From contig CALKJX010000013.1 of NCBI GenBank assembly GCA_937995555.1, forward strand, positions 1 through 11,403: a DNA stretch of 11,403 nucleotides, read 5' to 3'. The stretch is from an uncultured Elioraea sp. (lineage in GTDB: Bacteria > Pseudomonadota > Alphaproteobacteria > Acetobacterales > Acetobacteraceae). Within the stretch, counting starts at the first letter, position 1, and every line of letters starts with the position of its first letter. A model generated the notes under the pieces. It ran no database searches, was not told where the DNA came from, and saw nothing but the letters and a program-made list of their open reading frames with translations. A program made the position numbers and the translations under genes. Positions 1 through 8,188 of this stretch are shown here, piece after piece.

Positions 1-4
1 CCCG

Positions 5-3000
5 CTATTGCAGGGCCGGGCACCGGAACTCCGACAGCTCGCGCAGCGCGAACGGGTTGAACACGCTGCCGGCGCGGACGACGTAGGTGACGCTGCGCTC
101 GCCGATCGAGAAGGTCAGCGAGAACTCCTCCGGCACCCGCCCGCGCGCGACCTGGGCGCGGCTGAACAGGCGGAACAGCGCCCAGGGTCCGGACTCGTTG
201 ATCGTGCCCACACCGGTCGCGGGCGGCGGATCGAGCACCAGACGGACATTGGTCATCCGGTTCGGCCCGGGCCACATCACCTGGGTCGGGCGCGAGGGCC
301 CATGCGCGTAGGTGATCGTCACGCCGTCGAGATCCAGCAGCGCCTGGCGCGCCCCCTGGTCCATCGAGACGGGCTGGATCTCGAAACGGATCTGCGGCTG
401 CGGCCCGCCGGCGAAGAACACGTCGCGGATCACCGAGGCCCGGTAGAAGTTCATCAGCGCGCCCTGGCTGATCGGCAGGGTGATGCCGTCCGCGGGTTGC
501 AGGCGCCACGGCCGCGCACCGATGTCGACGAACGGTCGCAGATTGGTGTTGAAGAACCCGTCGATCAGCCCACCCGGCGCGAACAGCCGCGCGAAATCGT
601 CCATCGGCGTCTCGGCCTGCGCGCCGCGCACGAACGGGAAGCGGTTGTTGACCGCGGCGGTGCAGAGCGGGGCGACGCCGGCGGCGAGCGCCCCGGCGAC
701 CGCCTGCTGGACCCCGCCCGCCCGCACCGCCGTGCCGGACTGCGCGACCGCGCGCAGCCAGGTGTTCACCGGCGGAGGAACGCGCGCGGCCTCGCCCTGG
801 AGCTGCTGCGCCGGATCAAGGCCGGCCGCAGGCGGCGGCGCACCGGCCGGCGAGGCCGCGAGACGCGCGAGCTGCTGGTAGAGCTCGTTCATGATCCTGA
901 GCGTGTTGTCGAGCGGCGCGCCGGGGCCGCTGCCGACATAGCTGCGCAGCGGCTCGAACTGCTCGTCGATCGCCGCACCGATCGGCTTCGGCGCCTCCCC
1001 GGGCGGTGCTGCCGCCCCGAACACCGCCTGGAGGCGCTGCGCCGGCGTGGTCGGCGCGGCACCCGGCTGGGCGCCCGGCTGCGCCGGCGCGGCATCGGGA
1101 TCCTGCGAGAGCGTGAGCTGGCGCGCGATCGCGCGCAACAGATCGCGCATGGGCGATTGCGGCGCCGAGAGGATGTTCAGCGTGTCGATCGCCTGCGGCA
1201 TCGCCCGGAAAGGGACGATCGCGAGATCGTTCAGCAGCTCCTGCCACGCCTGCGCATAGGCCGGGTAGTAGTGCTCGTCGAGGATCTGGCGTTGCAGCCG
1301 CGCGAGCGCGGCCTCGTCGAGCGCGACCTCGCTGCCGGGGCCGAGCACCCAGGACTCCGAGGCCACCTCGCGCGCGACCCGCGGCAGCGCGGGCAGCACC
1401 GCGCGGTGGAAGCCCTGGACCGTGAACACGCCGGCGACGCCCTCGGTCAGCGGCTTGCCCGAGGCGCGGGTGAACACGCGCGCGCCGGCGGCACCGGCCG
1501 CCTGCGCCGGCGAGAACTCGGGAATGTTGGCGGAAGCCGCGATCGGACGCAGCCGCGAATAGGCGCGGCCCGCCAGCGGCAGGCGCGAGAACACCCGCCG
1601 CGCCTCGTCGATCAGCGCCCCGTCGAGCGGATAGGCGGGCATGGGCGCGGCCAGCATCGCGTCGAGATGGCGCGCAAGCCGCGCGCGCGAGTCCGCGTGC
1701 TGCGGGAAGGCCTGGTGCCAGTCGAGTGCCATCCAGTCGCGGATCAGCGCGCGGTCGAGCGGGCCCTGCTGGCCGAGCATCAGGTACACACGCGTCGCCT
1801 CGTAGAGGAAGTCGGGGCGGTTGAGCGCGCCGCGCATCTGCGATTCCAGCCGCCAGAGCAGCCGCGGCAACAGCACGCGGTCGAGCTGGCGGCGATAGAC
1901 CGCGGTCGAGGCGGCGGCGAGCTTGTCCGCCTGGCCGAGCCCGAAGCCCGAGCCGCGCTCCTGGTCGTCGGGACCGAAGGGCAGCGCGCGCGCACGATCG
2001 AGCAGCGGCAGCACCGCGAGCAGATCCGCCTCGGCCACCGGATCGAACTGCACGCCCTGCGCGGCCTCCGCGAAGTCGCGCTGGGCCGCTTCCAGCCGCG
2101 CCACCTGCTCCTGGTTGGCGCGGTAGGCGTTGAACCAGACGCCGCCGATGCCGACCACGGCGAGGCCGGCCAGCACCCAGGCGCCGATCGAGATCGCGCG
2201 CCTGCGCGCCTGCGCGCCGGGCTTGGACGAGACGAGCCCGGACTCGCCGAACACCACCTCGCGCAGCAGCCGGCCGAGGAAGTAGCTCCGCCCCTGCCCC
2301 GGCTGGGCGGACGCCGCGCGCGCCACGGGCACGTTGAACAGCCGCGCCATCGCGCCGGTCAGACGGTCGATCGGTGTGCCTTCCTGCGTGCCCGAGGTCA
2401 GATACACGCCGCGCAGGAACGGTGCGGGATCGAGACGGCTCTCGCCGAAGGCGGCGTCGAGGAACTCCGATGCCGGCCCCTCCATCGAGGCGAGCTGCGC
2501 CGGGAAGGCTGCCAGCGCCGCGCGCCGGTCGGGGCTGCGCTCGGTCTGGAGGCGGACGGGGATGCGCGCGTTGATGCGCTCCAGCAGGCTCGCGAAGGCG
2601 GCGCGGAACGGCTCGGCCCCCTTGGCGTCGCGCGCGAAGGTCTCACCCCAGACCTGGTCCCGCCCCTCCTTGTCCAGATCGTCGAAATGCTCGGTGAAGC
2701 CGGCGATCAGGTCGGCCTTGGTGAACAGCACATAGACCGGCAGGCGCACGCCGAGCCGCTCGTCGAGTTCCTTGAGCCGCGCGCGGACGGCGCGGGCATG
2801 CGCAAGCCGCTCCTCGCGCTGAAGGGTCGCGAGGTCGGCAACGCTGATCGCCACCAGCGCGCCGTTCAGCGGGCTGTTCGGGCGGTTCTTGCGCAACAGG
2901 TCGAGGAAGGCCTGCCAGCCGGCCTTGTCGACCGCGGCGTCGCTGTCCTGGGTGGTATAGCGGCCGGCCGTGTCGATCAGCACGGCCTGATCGGTGAACC

Positions 3001-3517
3001 ACCAGTCGCACAGCCGCGTCCCGCCGACGCCCGCGAGCCGCGCCCCGCCCATCCGGTCGGCGAGCGGGAAGTTCAGCCCGGCGTTCATCAGAGCCGTGGT
3101 CTTGCCCGAGCCCGGCGGGCCGATGATCACGTACCAGGGCAGTTCGTAGAGCGCGCCCGCGCCGCGCGCCCTCGACAGCAGCGTCAGCGCCTCGGCGAGC
3201 TTCGACTTCAGCGCCGCGACCTCGTCGGACACCGCCTCCGCGGTCGGGTCGGCGGCGGAGGCCCCCTCGATCAGCGCCGCTTCCGCCTTCTTGCGCTTGC
3301 GCCAGGCGAGGAAGGTCCAGACCGCCCATATCAGCACCAGCAGCGCGATGACGCCGAGCCGCGCCATCTCGCTCTCGAGCGGGGCAAACCCACCGATCGC
3401 GAGCAGCGGGCCGAACCACCAGATCAGCATCGCGATCAGCCCGACGCCGATCAGGCTGACGCCCGCGCGCAGCCAGAGCTTGCCCGCGAGCGCCGCGAGT
3501 CCAGCGGGCGGCTTCAC
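5..3517 (-). CDS. tssM: TssM (IcmF/ImcF family), T6SS inner-membrane channel protein
   Basis: TssM spans the inner membrane and periplasm, joining TssL in the inner membrane to TssJ at the outer membrane. The 1170-residue product has the normal family length. Two hydrophobic segments near the N terminus (about 14-40 and 54-72) precede a cytoplasmic NTPase-like domain with an intact Walker A (GPPGSGKTT, 133-141), a DTAG Walker B-like motif (182-185) and TKAD (266-269). A third membrane segment lies at about 441-462, followed by a large periplasmic part. The conserved FARLFAPGGLIDGFF stretch (975-989) and the beta-rich IcmF_C domain (about 1045-1150) close the protein. An Ala/Pro-rich insert sits at about 806-843. 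The start is GTG, and its GTGA overlaps the tssL stop, which implies translational coupling. The TAG stop is at 5-7, so the gene is complete. Identity is very secure; TssM ATPase activity is known to be variable in the family, so catalysis is not claimed. Confidence 0.97.
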   Translation of the reverse strand: MKPPAGLAALAGKLWLRAGVSLIGVGLIAMLIWWFGPLLAIGGFAPLESEMARLGVIALLVLIWAVWTFLAWRKRKKAEAALIEGASAADPTAEAVSDEVAALKSKLAEALTLLSRARGAGALYELPWYVIIGPPGSGKTTALMNAGLNFPLADRMGGARLAGVGGTRLCDWWFTDQAVLIDTAGRYTTQDSDAAVDKAGWQAFLDLLRKNRPNSPLNGALVAISVADLATLQREERLAHARAVRARLKELDERLGVRLPVYVLFTKADLIAGFTEHFDDLDKEGRDQVWGETFARDAKGAEPFRAAFASLLERINARIPVRLQTERSPDRRAALAAFPAQLASMEGPASEFLDAAFGESRLDPAPFLRGVYLTSGTQEGTPIDRLTGAMARLFNVPVARAASAQPGQGRSYFLGRLLREVVFGESGLVSSKPGAQARRRAISIGAWVLAGLAVVGIGGVWFNAYRANQEQVARLEAAQRDFAEAAQGVQFDPVAEADLLAVLPLLDRARALPFGPDDQERGSGFGLGQADKLAAASTAVYRRQLDRVLLPRLLWRLESQMRGALNRPDFLYEATRVYLMLGQQGPLDRALIRDWMALDWHQAFPQHADSRARLARHLDAMLAAPMPAYPLDGALIDEARRVFSRLPLAGRAYSRLRPIAASANIPEFSPAQAAGAAGARVFTRASGKPLTEGVAGVFTVQGFHRAVLPALPRVAREVASESWVLGPGSEVALDEAALARLQRQILDEHYYPAYAQAWQELLNDLAIVPFRAMPQAIDTLNILSAPQSPMRDLLRAIARQLTLSQDPDAAPAQPGAQPGAAPTTPAQRLQAVFGAAAPPGEAPKPIGAAIDEQFEPLRSYVGSGPGAPLDNTLRIMNELYQQLARLAASPAGAPPPAAGLDPAQQLQGEAARVPPPVNTWLRAVAQSGTAVRAGGVQQAVAGALAAGVAPLCTAAVNNRFPFVRGAQAETPMDDFARLFAPGGLIDGFFNTNLRPFVDIGARPWRLQPADGITLPISQGALMNFYRASVIRDVFFAGGPQPQIRFEIQPVSMDQGARQALLDLDGVTITYAHGPSRPTQVMWPGPNRMTNVRLVLDPPPATGVGTINESGPWALFRLFSRAQVARGRVPEEFSLTFSIGERSVTYVVRAGSVFNPFALRELSEFRCPALQ

Positions 3518-4887
3518 AGCGGACGCTCCATGCGCGGCATGATCAGCTCGATGCGCCGGTTCTGCTCGCGGCCCTCGGGCGTGGCGTTGTCGGCGATCGG
3601 CTCGGCATCCGCTCTGCCCTCGGAGCGCAGCCGATCGGGATCGCCGATCGTGCGCGCAATCACCGCGCGCGCCGATTCCGCGCGTGCGGTCGAGAGGTGG
3701 TAATTGGACGGGAAACGCACGGTGCGGATCGGGATGGAGTCGGAATGTCCGACCACCAGCACGTCGCCCGGCTCCTCCTTCAGCGCCGTGCCGATGCGTT
3801 CCAGGATGGGCACGAAGCGCGGCGTCACATCGGCCTGGGCCGAGGCGAACATGCCCGATGCCTTGATGCGGATGACGATGATCTGCGGCGAGGCCAGCAC
3901 CGCCACCAGCCCCTCGCGGATCTCGGGGGCGAGGAAGGTCGCGATCCGCGTCGGCTGATCAGGCCCCGCCTCGGGCGGCGGCGGCGGTGGAGGCGGCGGC
4001 GGCGGCGCGACGCGGGCGAGCGCCGGCTGGCTCAGCGGCGGCACCTGGAGCACGGAGGCGAACACCGCATCCGAGCGGCTGTTCAGCGAGAAGGCGAAGA
4101 ACGCGTAGAGCGCGCCCAGGATCGCCGCGGCGAGCGCGCCGATCACCCAGATCGGCACGGCGCGCCCGGGCGGTCGCCACGCCGCTTCCAGCCCACGCCA
4201 GCGCGGCGAAAGATCGCGCTGCGGTGCCTGGCGGTGCGCCATCACCACCGCATAGAGGCTCTCGCGCACCCGCTCATGCTCGGCCGGACCACGCGGGCTC
4301 AGGCGGTAGCGGCCCTGGAAGCCGAGGCTGAGGCAGAGATACATCAGCTCCAGCACCTCCTTGTGCCGCCCGGGCTCCTTCTGCAGGTGCTCCAGCAACG
4401 CGAAGAAGCGCTCACCCGAGCCGGTCTCGCGATGGAAGGTCGCGATCAGGCTGGCGGTGGCCCAGGGGCTCTGGCTGCCCCAGGGCGTGTTCAGCACCAC
4501 GTCGTCGAGCGTGGCGCAGAGCACGTAGTGGCCGGCACGGATCTGCTCGGCCGGCACGCCGGCGGCGCGCGCATCCGCCTCGAACTGGCGCAGGGCCGCG
4601 ATGGCGCGCTCGCGCAGATCGCCCGCCTCGGGCGGACGCGCGGTGTTGCGCAGCCGGCCGACGAGGTCGAGCAGCGGCGCGGCCGCCGCCGCGAGCGGGT
4701 TGATGCCGGTGCGCGGGACCGTCTCCGCACCACCGGCGGCGGGCGGGGCCGCGAGCGACGGCAGCGGCGAGGGTTCGACCGGCGCGGCGGCCTGGCGCTG
4801 CTCGACGCGGGCGCGGCCGCCCGGCGCGGGACGGATCACCGTCCGGTCGTCGTCGCCCGGTTCGGCGAAGGGGTTGTCCTGTGACAT
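3514..4887 (-). CDS. tssL: TssL (DotU family) with C-terminal OmpA-like peptidoglycan-binding domain
   Basis: TssL is the inner-membrane partner of TssM and recruits the TssK baseplate connector. The 457-residue product has a disordered N terminus with a DRTVIRP motif (14-20), then a cytoplasmic DotU domain (about 65-225) including GHYVLCATLDDVVLNTPWG (119-137). One transmembrane segment follows (about 244-267), then a run of 11 prolines (295-305). The C-terminal OmpA-like domain (about 330-450) carries GHSDSIPI (380-387), the LSTARAESARAV pattern (398-409) and NRRIEL (443-448). This is the 'evolved' TssL type that anchors to cell-wall peptidoglycan by itself, so no separate TagL-type anchor is needed. 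The ATG follows a GGAG Shine-Dalgarno that begins right after the tssK stop. The 3' end overlaps tssM by 4 bases. The N-terminal threonine may be a regulatory phospho-site (see findings). Confidence 0.97.
   Translation of the reverse strand: MSQDNPFAEPGDDDRTVIRPAPGGRARVEQRQAAAPVEPSPLPSLAAPPAAGGAETVPRTGINPLAAAAAPLLDLVGRLRNTARPPEAGDLRERAIAALRQFEADARAAGVPAEQIRAGHYVLCATLDDVVLNTPWGSQSPWATASLIATFHRETGSGERFFALLEHLQKEPGRHKEVLELMYLCLSLGFQGRYRLSPRGPAEHERVRESLYAVVMAHRQAPQRDLSPRWRGLEAAWRPPGRAVPIWVIGALAAAILGALYAFFAFSLNSRSDAVFASVLQVPPLSQPALARVAPPPPPPPPPPPEAGPDQPTRIATFLAPEIREGLVAVLASPQIIVIRIKASGMFASAQADVTPRFVPILERIGTALKEEPGDVLVVGHSDSIPIRTVRFPSNYHLSTARAESARAVIARTIGDPDRLRSEGRADAEPIADNATPEGREQNRRIELIMPRMERPL
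3973..4005 (-). repeat. Run of 11 proline codons in tssL
   Basis: A GGC/GGT/GGA/GGG run on the plus strand encodes prolines 295-305 of TssL, between the membrane segment and the OmpA-like domain. It would act as a stiff periplasmic spacer. Codons are mostly CCG but mixed, so slippage-driven phase variation is not strongly suggested. Confidence 0.8.
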
Positions 4888-4893
4888 CTGGCG

Positions 4894-4897
4894 CTCC
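4894..4897 (-). promoter_or_regulatory. Ribosome-binding site for tssL
   Basis: GGAG immediately follows the tssK TGA and is six bases before the tssL ATG, consistent with tight co-translation. Confidence 0.65.
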
Positions 4898-6232
4898 TCA
4901 GCCCCGGATCGCCCAGAGCTCGAGCTTCAGGTTGGGGAAGTCGCCCGACACATGGATCGCGAACCCGCCCGAGGTCTGCATCTGCTGCCAGTGCGGGCTG
5001 CCGCGATCGAGCTCGAAATAGACGGCGCCGGCGTAGAACGGGATCTGCCGCGGTGCCACGGGCAATGGCCGCACCGCGATGCCCGGCAGCGCGACATTGA
5101 CGAGCTCGCGGATCTGCTCGACCGCGCCGATCTTCACCGTGTTGGGGAACACGCGGCGGAGCTGTTCGGCCGGCATGTCGGCCTGCACCGAGAGGACGAA
5201 TTGCGACGCCTTGAGAATGTTGCGATCCACGATCGGGCCGACGCGCACGCCGAAGCGCCGCTCCTGCAACGGGATCGCGACCGCGGTGGTCTCGACCACC
5301 GCCGAGAGGCTCTTGCGCAGATCGGCGATCACGGGCGCGAAGCTGCGCTGGAGGTCCTCGTGGCGGTAGGCCGGATAGGCGGGCGGGCGGCGCGACGCCT
5401 CGGTGAAGGTGGCAAGCTCGCCGGCGAGCGAGGCGAGCGCGCGATAGAGCGTCTCGGGGTGCACGGCGCCGGCTGCCGACCAGTGCGCGAGCAGCGGCTC
5501 GACGCGGTTGATGGTCTGGAGCAGCAGGAAGTCGGTGATCTCGGCCACGCCGCGCGCGCCAGGCTGGCCGAGCCGCGCGGCGATCGCCTCGGCGCGCTGG
5601 CGCAGCATGCCGGTGAGTTCGTTGATGAAGCCCATCAGTGGCGCGGCCGCGCTGCACACCAGCGCGGGCGCAATCCAGCGCTCGTCCAGGACGATCTTGC
5701 GGTCGGGCAGCACTTCGAGGATGCGCGCCACCGGCAGGCCGACGAAGCCGCCGCGGTCCTGGGTCTCGAGCAGGTAGCTGAGACGCAGCCGCCCGACCTG
5801 CACCTCGGCGGCGGAGGCCGAGCCCGAGTGCGTGTCGAACGCCTCGTAGGCGGAGGGCGCGAAGCGCGCCGCCTTCGCCTCGGGCCCGTCGGCCGCGACC
5901 TCGATCGCGCCGGCCTGGCGCGTCGGCGCGGCGAGATAGACCAGGCAGTTGCGCACGGTCTCGCCGGGTTCGATCGGCGGCGGGTGCGCCGTCTCGTCGG
6001 GGATGGCGAAGGGCGTGCCGTCCTCCAGCACGCCGGACGCGGCGGCGAGCGCGAACCGCCCGGTGCCGAGCAGTTCGCGATCGATCGTGAGCGTGGCAAC
6101 CCCCCAGGGGAACGGCGTGAGCGAGGCCGTCGCCGATCGCACGAGCGCCTCGACGAAGCGGTCCTGCTGCTGGAAGTGCTGCGCGCGCAGGAACATCCCC
6201 TCGCGCCAGACCACCTTGTTCTGCCAGAACAT
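4898..6232 (-). CDS. tssK: TssK (ImpJ/VasE family), T6SS baseplate-membrane complex connector
   Basis: TssK is a cytoplasmic trimeric adaptor that docks the baseplate wedges (TssF/TssG/TssE) onto the TssL-TssM membrane complex. The 444-residue product is standard length. It opens with the family hallmark, a W-x-EGMFLRAQHFQQQDRF block at about residues 9-26, and lacks signal peptide or membrane segments. The middle holds the expected PLMGFINELTGMLRQRAEAIAARLG helical region. The C-terminal part (about 315-444), with an R-x-PF-AGAVYFELD pattern and a short L-W-A-I-R-G end, matches the domain that contacts the membrane complex in known TssK. The ATG is preceded by AAGGGA at 6237-6242. The next gene, tssL, starts 10 bases after its stop. 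Nothing appears truncated or unusual. Confidence 0.97.
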   Translation of the reverse strand: MFWQNKVVWREGMFLRAQHFQQQDRFVEALVRSATASLTPFPWGVATLTIDRELLGTGRFALAAASGVLEDGTPFAIPDETAHPPPIEPGETVRNCLVYLAAPTRQAGAIEVAADGPEAKAARFAPSAYEAFDTHSGSASAAEVQVGRLRLSYLLETQDRGGFVGLPVARILEVLPDRKIVLDERWIAPALVCSAAAPLMGFINELTGMLRQRAEAIAARLGQPGARGVAEITDFLLLQTINRVEPLLAHWSAAGAVHPETLYRALASLAGELATFTEASRRPPAYPAYRHEDLQRSFAPVIADLRKSLSAVVETTAVAIPLQERRFGVRVGPIVDRNILKASQFVLSVQADMPAEQLRRVFPNTVKIGAVEQIRELVNVALPGIAVRPLPVAPRQIPFYAGAVYFELDRGSPHWQQMQTSGGFAIHVSGDFPNLKLELWAIRG

Positions 6233-6236
6233 TCCG

Positions 6237-6242
6237 TCCCTT
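6237..6242 (-). promoter_or_regulatory. Ribosome-binding site for tssK
   Basis: AAGGGA lies four bases before the tssK ATG, within the 42-base tssJ-tssK gap, the largest gap between T6SS genes here. Nothing else is evident in that gap. Confidence 0.6.
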
Positions 6243-6274
6243 CCACCCGGGATGGTGCAGGCTACATCGGTTCG

Positions 6275-6748
6275 CTAGGCGGGGTTAAGCGCGCTCTCCA
6301 GCCGGTCGGCGGTCAGCCGCAGCCGGGTGACGCCGGTCGAGGCGACGGGCTGGATCGATTTCCACTGCGCCCGGTCGATGTCGCGGAACAGTACCGCCGC
6401 CCCGAGGAACCGGGTGCGGCCGTCGGCCTCGCGGGTGATCTGGCGCGTCTGGCCCGGCTCGAACACGATCTGCTCGGACGCGATCAGCTCCGCGCCCAGC
6501 GCCGCGCTCTCGCGCTCGATCAGGGCGAACACGTCCGCCGCCTGGAACTTCCCCGCCGCCGTCAGCAGGTAGAGCTTCACCGCCACCGGGAGCGGCCGGC
6601 CGTCGACGCCGGGGTTGACGTTCGGCCCGATCTGCACGGTGAGATCGACCACCGGCGGCGGCGGTTGCCCCGCGCCTGCCACCAGCCCCGCACCGAGCGA
6701 GGCCAGCACCAGGCGCCGTCCCGGCACGTATCGGGGTCTGTCGGTCAC
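6275..6748 (-). CDS. tssJ: TssJ family protein without a lipobox cysteine
   Basis: TssJ is normally an outer-membrane lipoprotein whose periplasmic beta-sandwich binds the C-terminal part of TssM. The 157-residue product has the family fold signature: LTVQIGPNVNPGVDGRPLPV (about 36-55), then VKLYLL, FQAADVFALIERE (68-80) and IVFEPGQTRQI (93-103). The start is GTG, chosen because GGAGGG lies 5 bases upstream. The N terminus has twin arginines (11-12) followed by a short hydrophobic stretch ending AGAGQPPPP (24-32). No cysteine is present there or anywhere in the protein, so the usual lipobox is missing. The region reads instead like a Tat- or Sec-type cleavable signal with an A-G-A site near residue 26. 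The neighbours fha, tssK, tssL and tssM confirm the family. Family assignment is firm; lipidation is not supported by the sequence. Confidence 0.93.
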   Translation of the reverse strand: MTDRPRYVPGRRLVLASLGAGLVAGAGQPPPPVVDLTVQIGPNVNPGVDGRPLPVAVKLYLLTAAGKFQAADVFALIERESAALGAELIASEQIVFEPGQTRQITREADGRTRFLGAAVLFRDIDRAQWKSIQPVASTGVTRLRLTADRLESALNPA

Positions 6749-6753
6749 GCTGT

Positions 6754-6759
6754 CCCTCC
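6754..6759 (-). promoter_or_regulatory. Ribosome-binding site fixing the GTG start of tssJ
   Basis: GGAGGG directly follows the TAG stop of tagH and is five bases from the GTG at 6746-6748. This supports the GTG start and so the N terminus that lacks a lipobox cysteine. Confidence 0.75.
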
Positions 6760-8181
6760 CTACCGCTTGCCCGAGGCGGCCTCGTAGGCCTTGGCGAAGG
6801 CGCGCGCGAAGGCGCCGTCGGAACTGTCGTCGAGATCGGCCAGCGCGGCGGCGAAACGCTGCTCGAAGAGCTCGAAGGCCCGCGCGCGCTTCTGCGCCGG
6901 CAGCAATGACAGCCCCCCGCCCGCCTCGGCCTCGGCGCGGATCGCCGCCGGGTCGAGCCGGGCCAGAAGCGCGCGCACCGCCGCCTGCATCGCCTCCATG
7001 GTGGCGAGCTCGTGGCGCTTGATGTCGTCGAGCGCGTCCTTCACCGCGGCGTCGGGCGCCATGAAGGCGCGGCTGCGGCCGAGCATCGCCACCAGCGCAT
7101 CCTCGGGCGTGGGGCTGAACTTCAGCGGGTTGTTGCCGCGCGCGGCGATGATCGTCTGCTCGATGCGGAACTCGCTCTTGATGGTGGCGCGGGTGATCAG
7201 CACCTCGCGCAGCCCCTCGACGAAGGCGCGGAACGCCGCGCCGAGCCCCCGCATCAGCGTGGCCGGATCGGGCCCGCCCGGTTCGATGCCCGACAGTCCC
7301 ATGCCGTCGAGGAAGGGCTTGAGCAGGGCGGCATCACCAGGCCCGGGGGCAGGCTCGGGCGGGCGCGCGGCCGGCGGGATGGGCGGCGGCGTGGCCGCGA
7401 CCGGCGGCGACGCCGGGGCCACCGGGGGCGGGGCGGGCCGCGCAGCAGGCGGCGCGTCGAGATCCCAGGCTTCGGGCGGCGGAGGGGTGGCAGGCGCGCC
7501 CGGGGGCGGCGTGAGCGGCTCGTCGAGGTCCCAGGCGTCCGGCAGCTTGCCCGCCGGCGGAGCCGCGGGCGGTCCCGGCGGGACCTTGCCCCCCGGCAGG
7601 TCGAGATCGAAATCGTCCGGGATCACCGGCACCGACACCTTGGGCGGCGCGTAGTAGTCGGACGTCGTGGGCGCATGGTCGGGCCGGCTGCCGCCGTGCC
7701 AGGGCTCGGCCTCCTGCGGTCCCGGCGCATCCAGGCTGAAATCGTCGGGGATCAGCGGCCCGCCGAGGTTCACCGGCCCCGGGCCGGCGCGCGGCTCGGT
7801 CGTGAAGGGGGCGAAGGGGTCCTCGCTCGGGCCACCGATGCCGCCCAGCGGCGCTGCGGCGGGGATGTCGCGCAGGCGCACCTCGATCTCGTATTCGCCG
7901 AGGGTCAGCCGGTCGCCGTCCCGCAACACCACCTCGTTGCCCTTGCCGATCGGGCTCGGCGAGCGGTTCACATGCGTGCCGTTGGTGGAGAGATCGGTCA
8001 CGTGCCACGCACCGGCGCGATAGGCGACGCTGCAATGGCGGCGCGAGAGGTGGTGATCCGGATCGGCGAGCTTCCAGCCGCAATCCTCGCCCCGGCCGAT
8101 CACCACCTCGCCGCCGCCGAAGCTGCGGGTCTCCGGCACCGCCGCATCGGGGCAGCGCACGATCGAGAGCACGAGATCCAT
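6760..8181 (-). CDS. tagH: TagH/Fha, T6SS-associated FHA-domain regulatory or scaffold protein
   Basis: This cytoplasmic protein is expected to bind phosphothreonine and promote T6SS assembly. The 473-residue product has three parts. An N-terminal FHA domain (about 1-102) shows the GR pair at 29-30, SRRH at 46-49 and STNGTHVN at 65-72, the residues that form the phosphopeptide pocket. A disordered Pro/Ala/Gly-rich linker (about 105-285) carries four copies of a short acidic-aromatic motif. A helical C-terminal domain (about 286-470) matches the TagH-specific region, including a SEFRIEQTIIAARGNNPLKFSPTPEDAL stretch split across about 336-363. The gene starts 7 bases after the PAAR stop with only a weak Shine-Dalgarno, so its translation may depend on coupling. 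The stop is 11 bases before tssJ. In Pseudomonas and Agrobacterium, Fha homologues act downstream of the PpkA kinase; no kinase gene is in this window. Confidence 0.95.
   Translation of the reverse strand: MDLVLSIVRCPDAAVPETRSFGGGEVVIGRGEDCGWKLADPDHHLSRRHCSVAYRAGAWHVTDLSTNGTHVNRSPSPIGKGNEVVLRDGDRLTLGEYEIEVRLRDIPAAAPLGGIGGPSEDPFAPFTTEPRAGPGPVNLGGPLIPDDFSLDAPGPQEAEPWHGGSRPDHAPTTSDYYAPPKVSVPVIPDDFDLDLPGGKVPPGPPAAPPAGKLPDAWDLDEPLTPPPGAPATPPPPEAWDLDAPPAARPAPPPVAPASPPVAATPPPIPPAARPPEPAPGPGDAALLKPFLDGMGLSGIEPGGPDPATLMRGLGAAFRAFVEGLREVLITRATIKSEFRIEQTIIAARGNNPLKFSPTPEDALVAMLGRSRAFMAPDAAVKDALDDIKRHELATMEAMQAAVRALLARLDPAAIRAEAEAGGGLSLLPAQKRARAFELFEQRFAAALADLDDSSDGAFARAFAKAYEAASGKR
7450..7755 (-). repeat. 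Four copies of a short acidic-aromatic motif in the TagH linker
   Basis: The linker of TagH holds LIPDDFSLDAPG (143-154), VIPDDFDLDLPG (186-197), LPDAWDLDEP (213-222) and PEAWDLDAP (236-244). All fit a pattern P-D/E-D/A-F/W-D/S-L-D followed by Pro within two residues, spaced by Pro/Ala/Gly-rich sequence. They look like repeated short binding motifs in a disordered tether. Confidence 0.75.
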
Positions 8182-8188
8182 GGTCAGC

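Noticed and set aside
8..3703. A 1231-codon open frame on the plus strand opposite tssM and the end of tssL
   Set aside because: Its product is an Arg/Gly/His/Glu-rich low-complexity sequence with no domain, as expected for an antisense frame of high-GC coding DNA. The minus-strand frame encodes an unmistakable TssM.
3973..4005. GGC-rich tract in tssL as a phase-variation microsatellite
   Set aside because: The codons are mixed (GGC, GGT, GGA, GGG), which breaks the repeat. A polyproline spacer before an OmpA domain explains it.
4601..6787. A 728-codon plus-strand frame across tssL, tssK and tssJ
   Set aside because: Same antisense artefact; it spans several real genes and has Arg-rich low-complexity composition.
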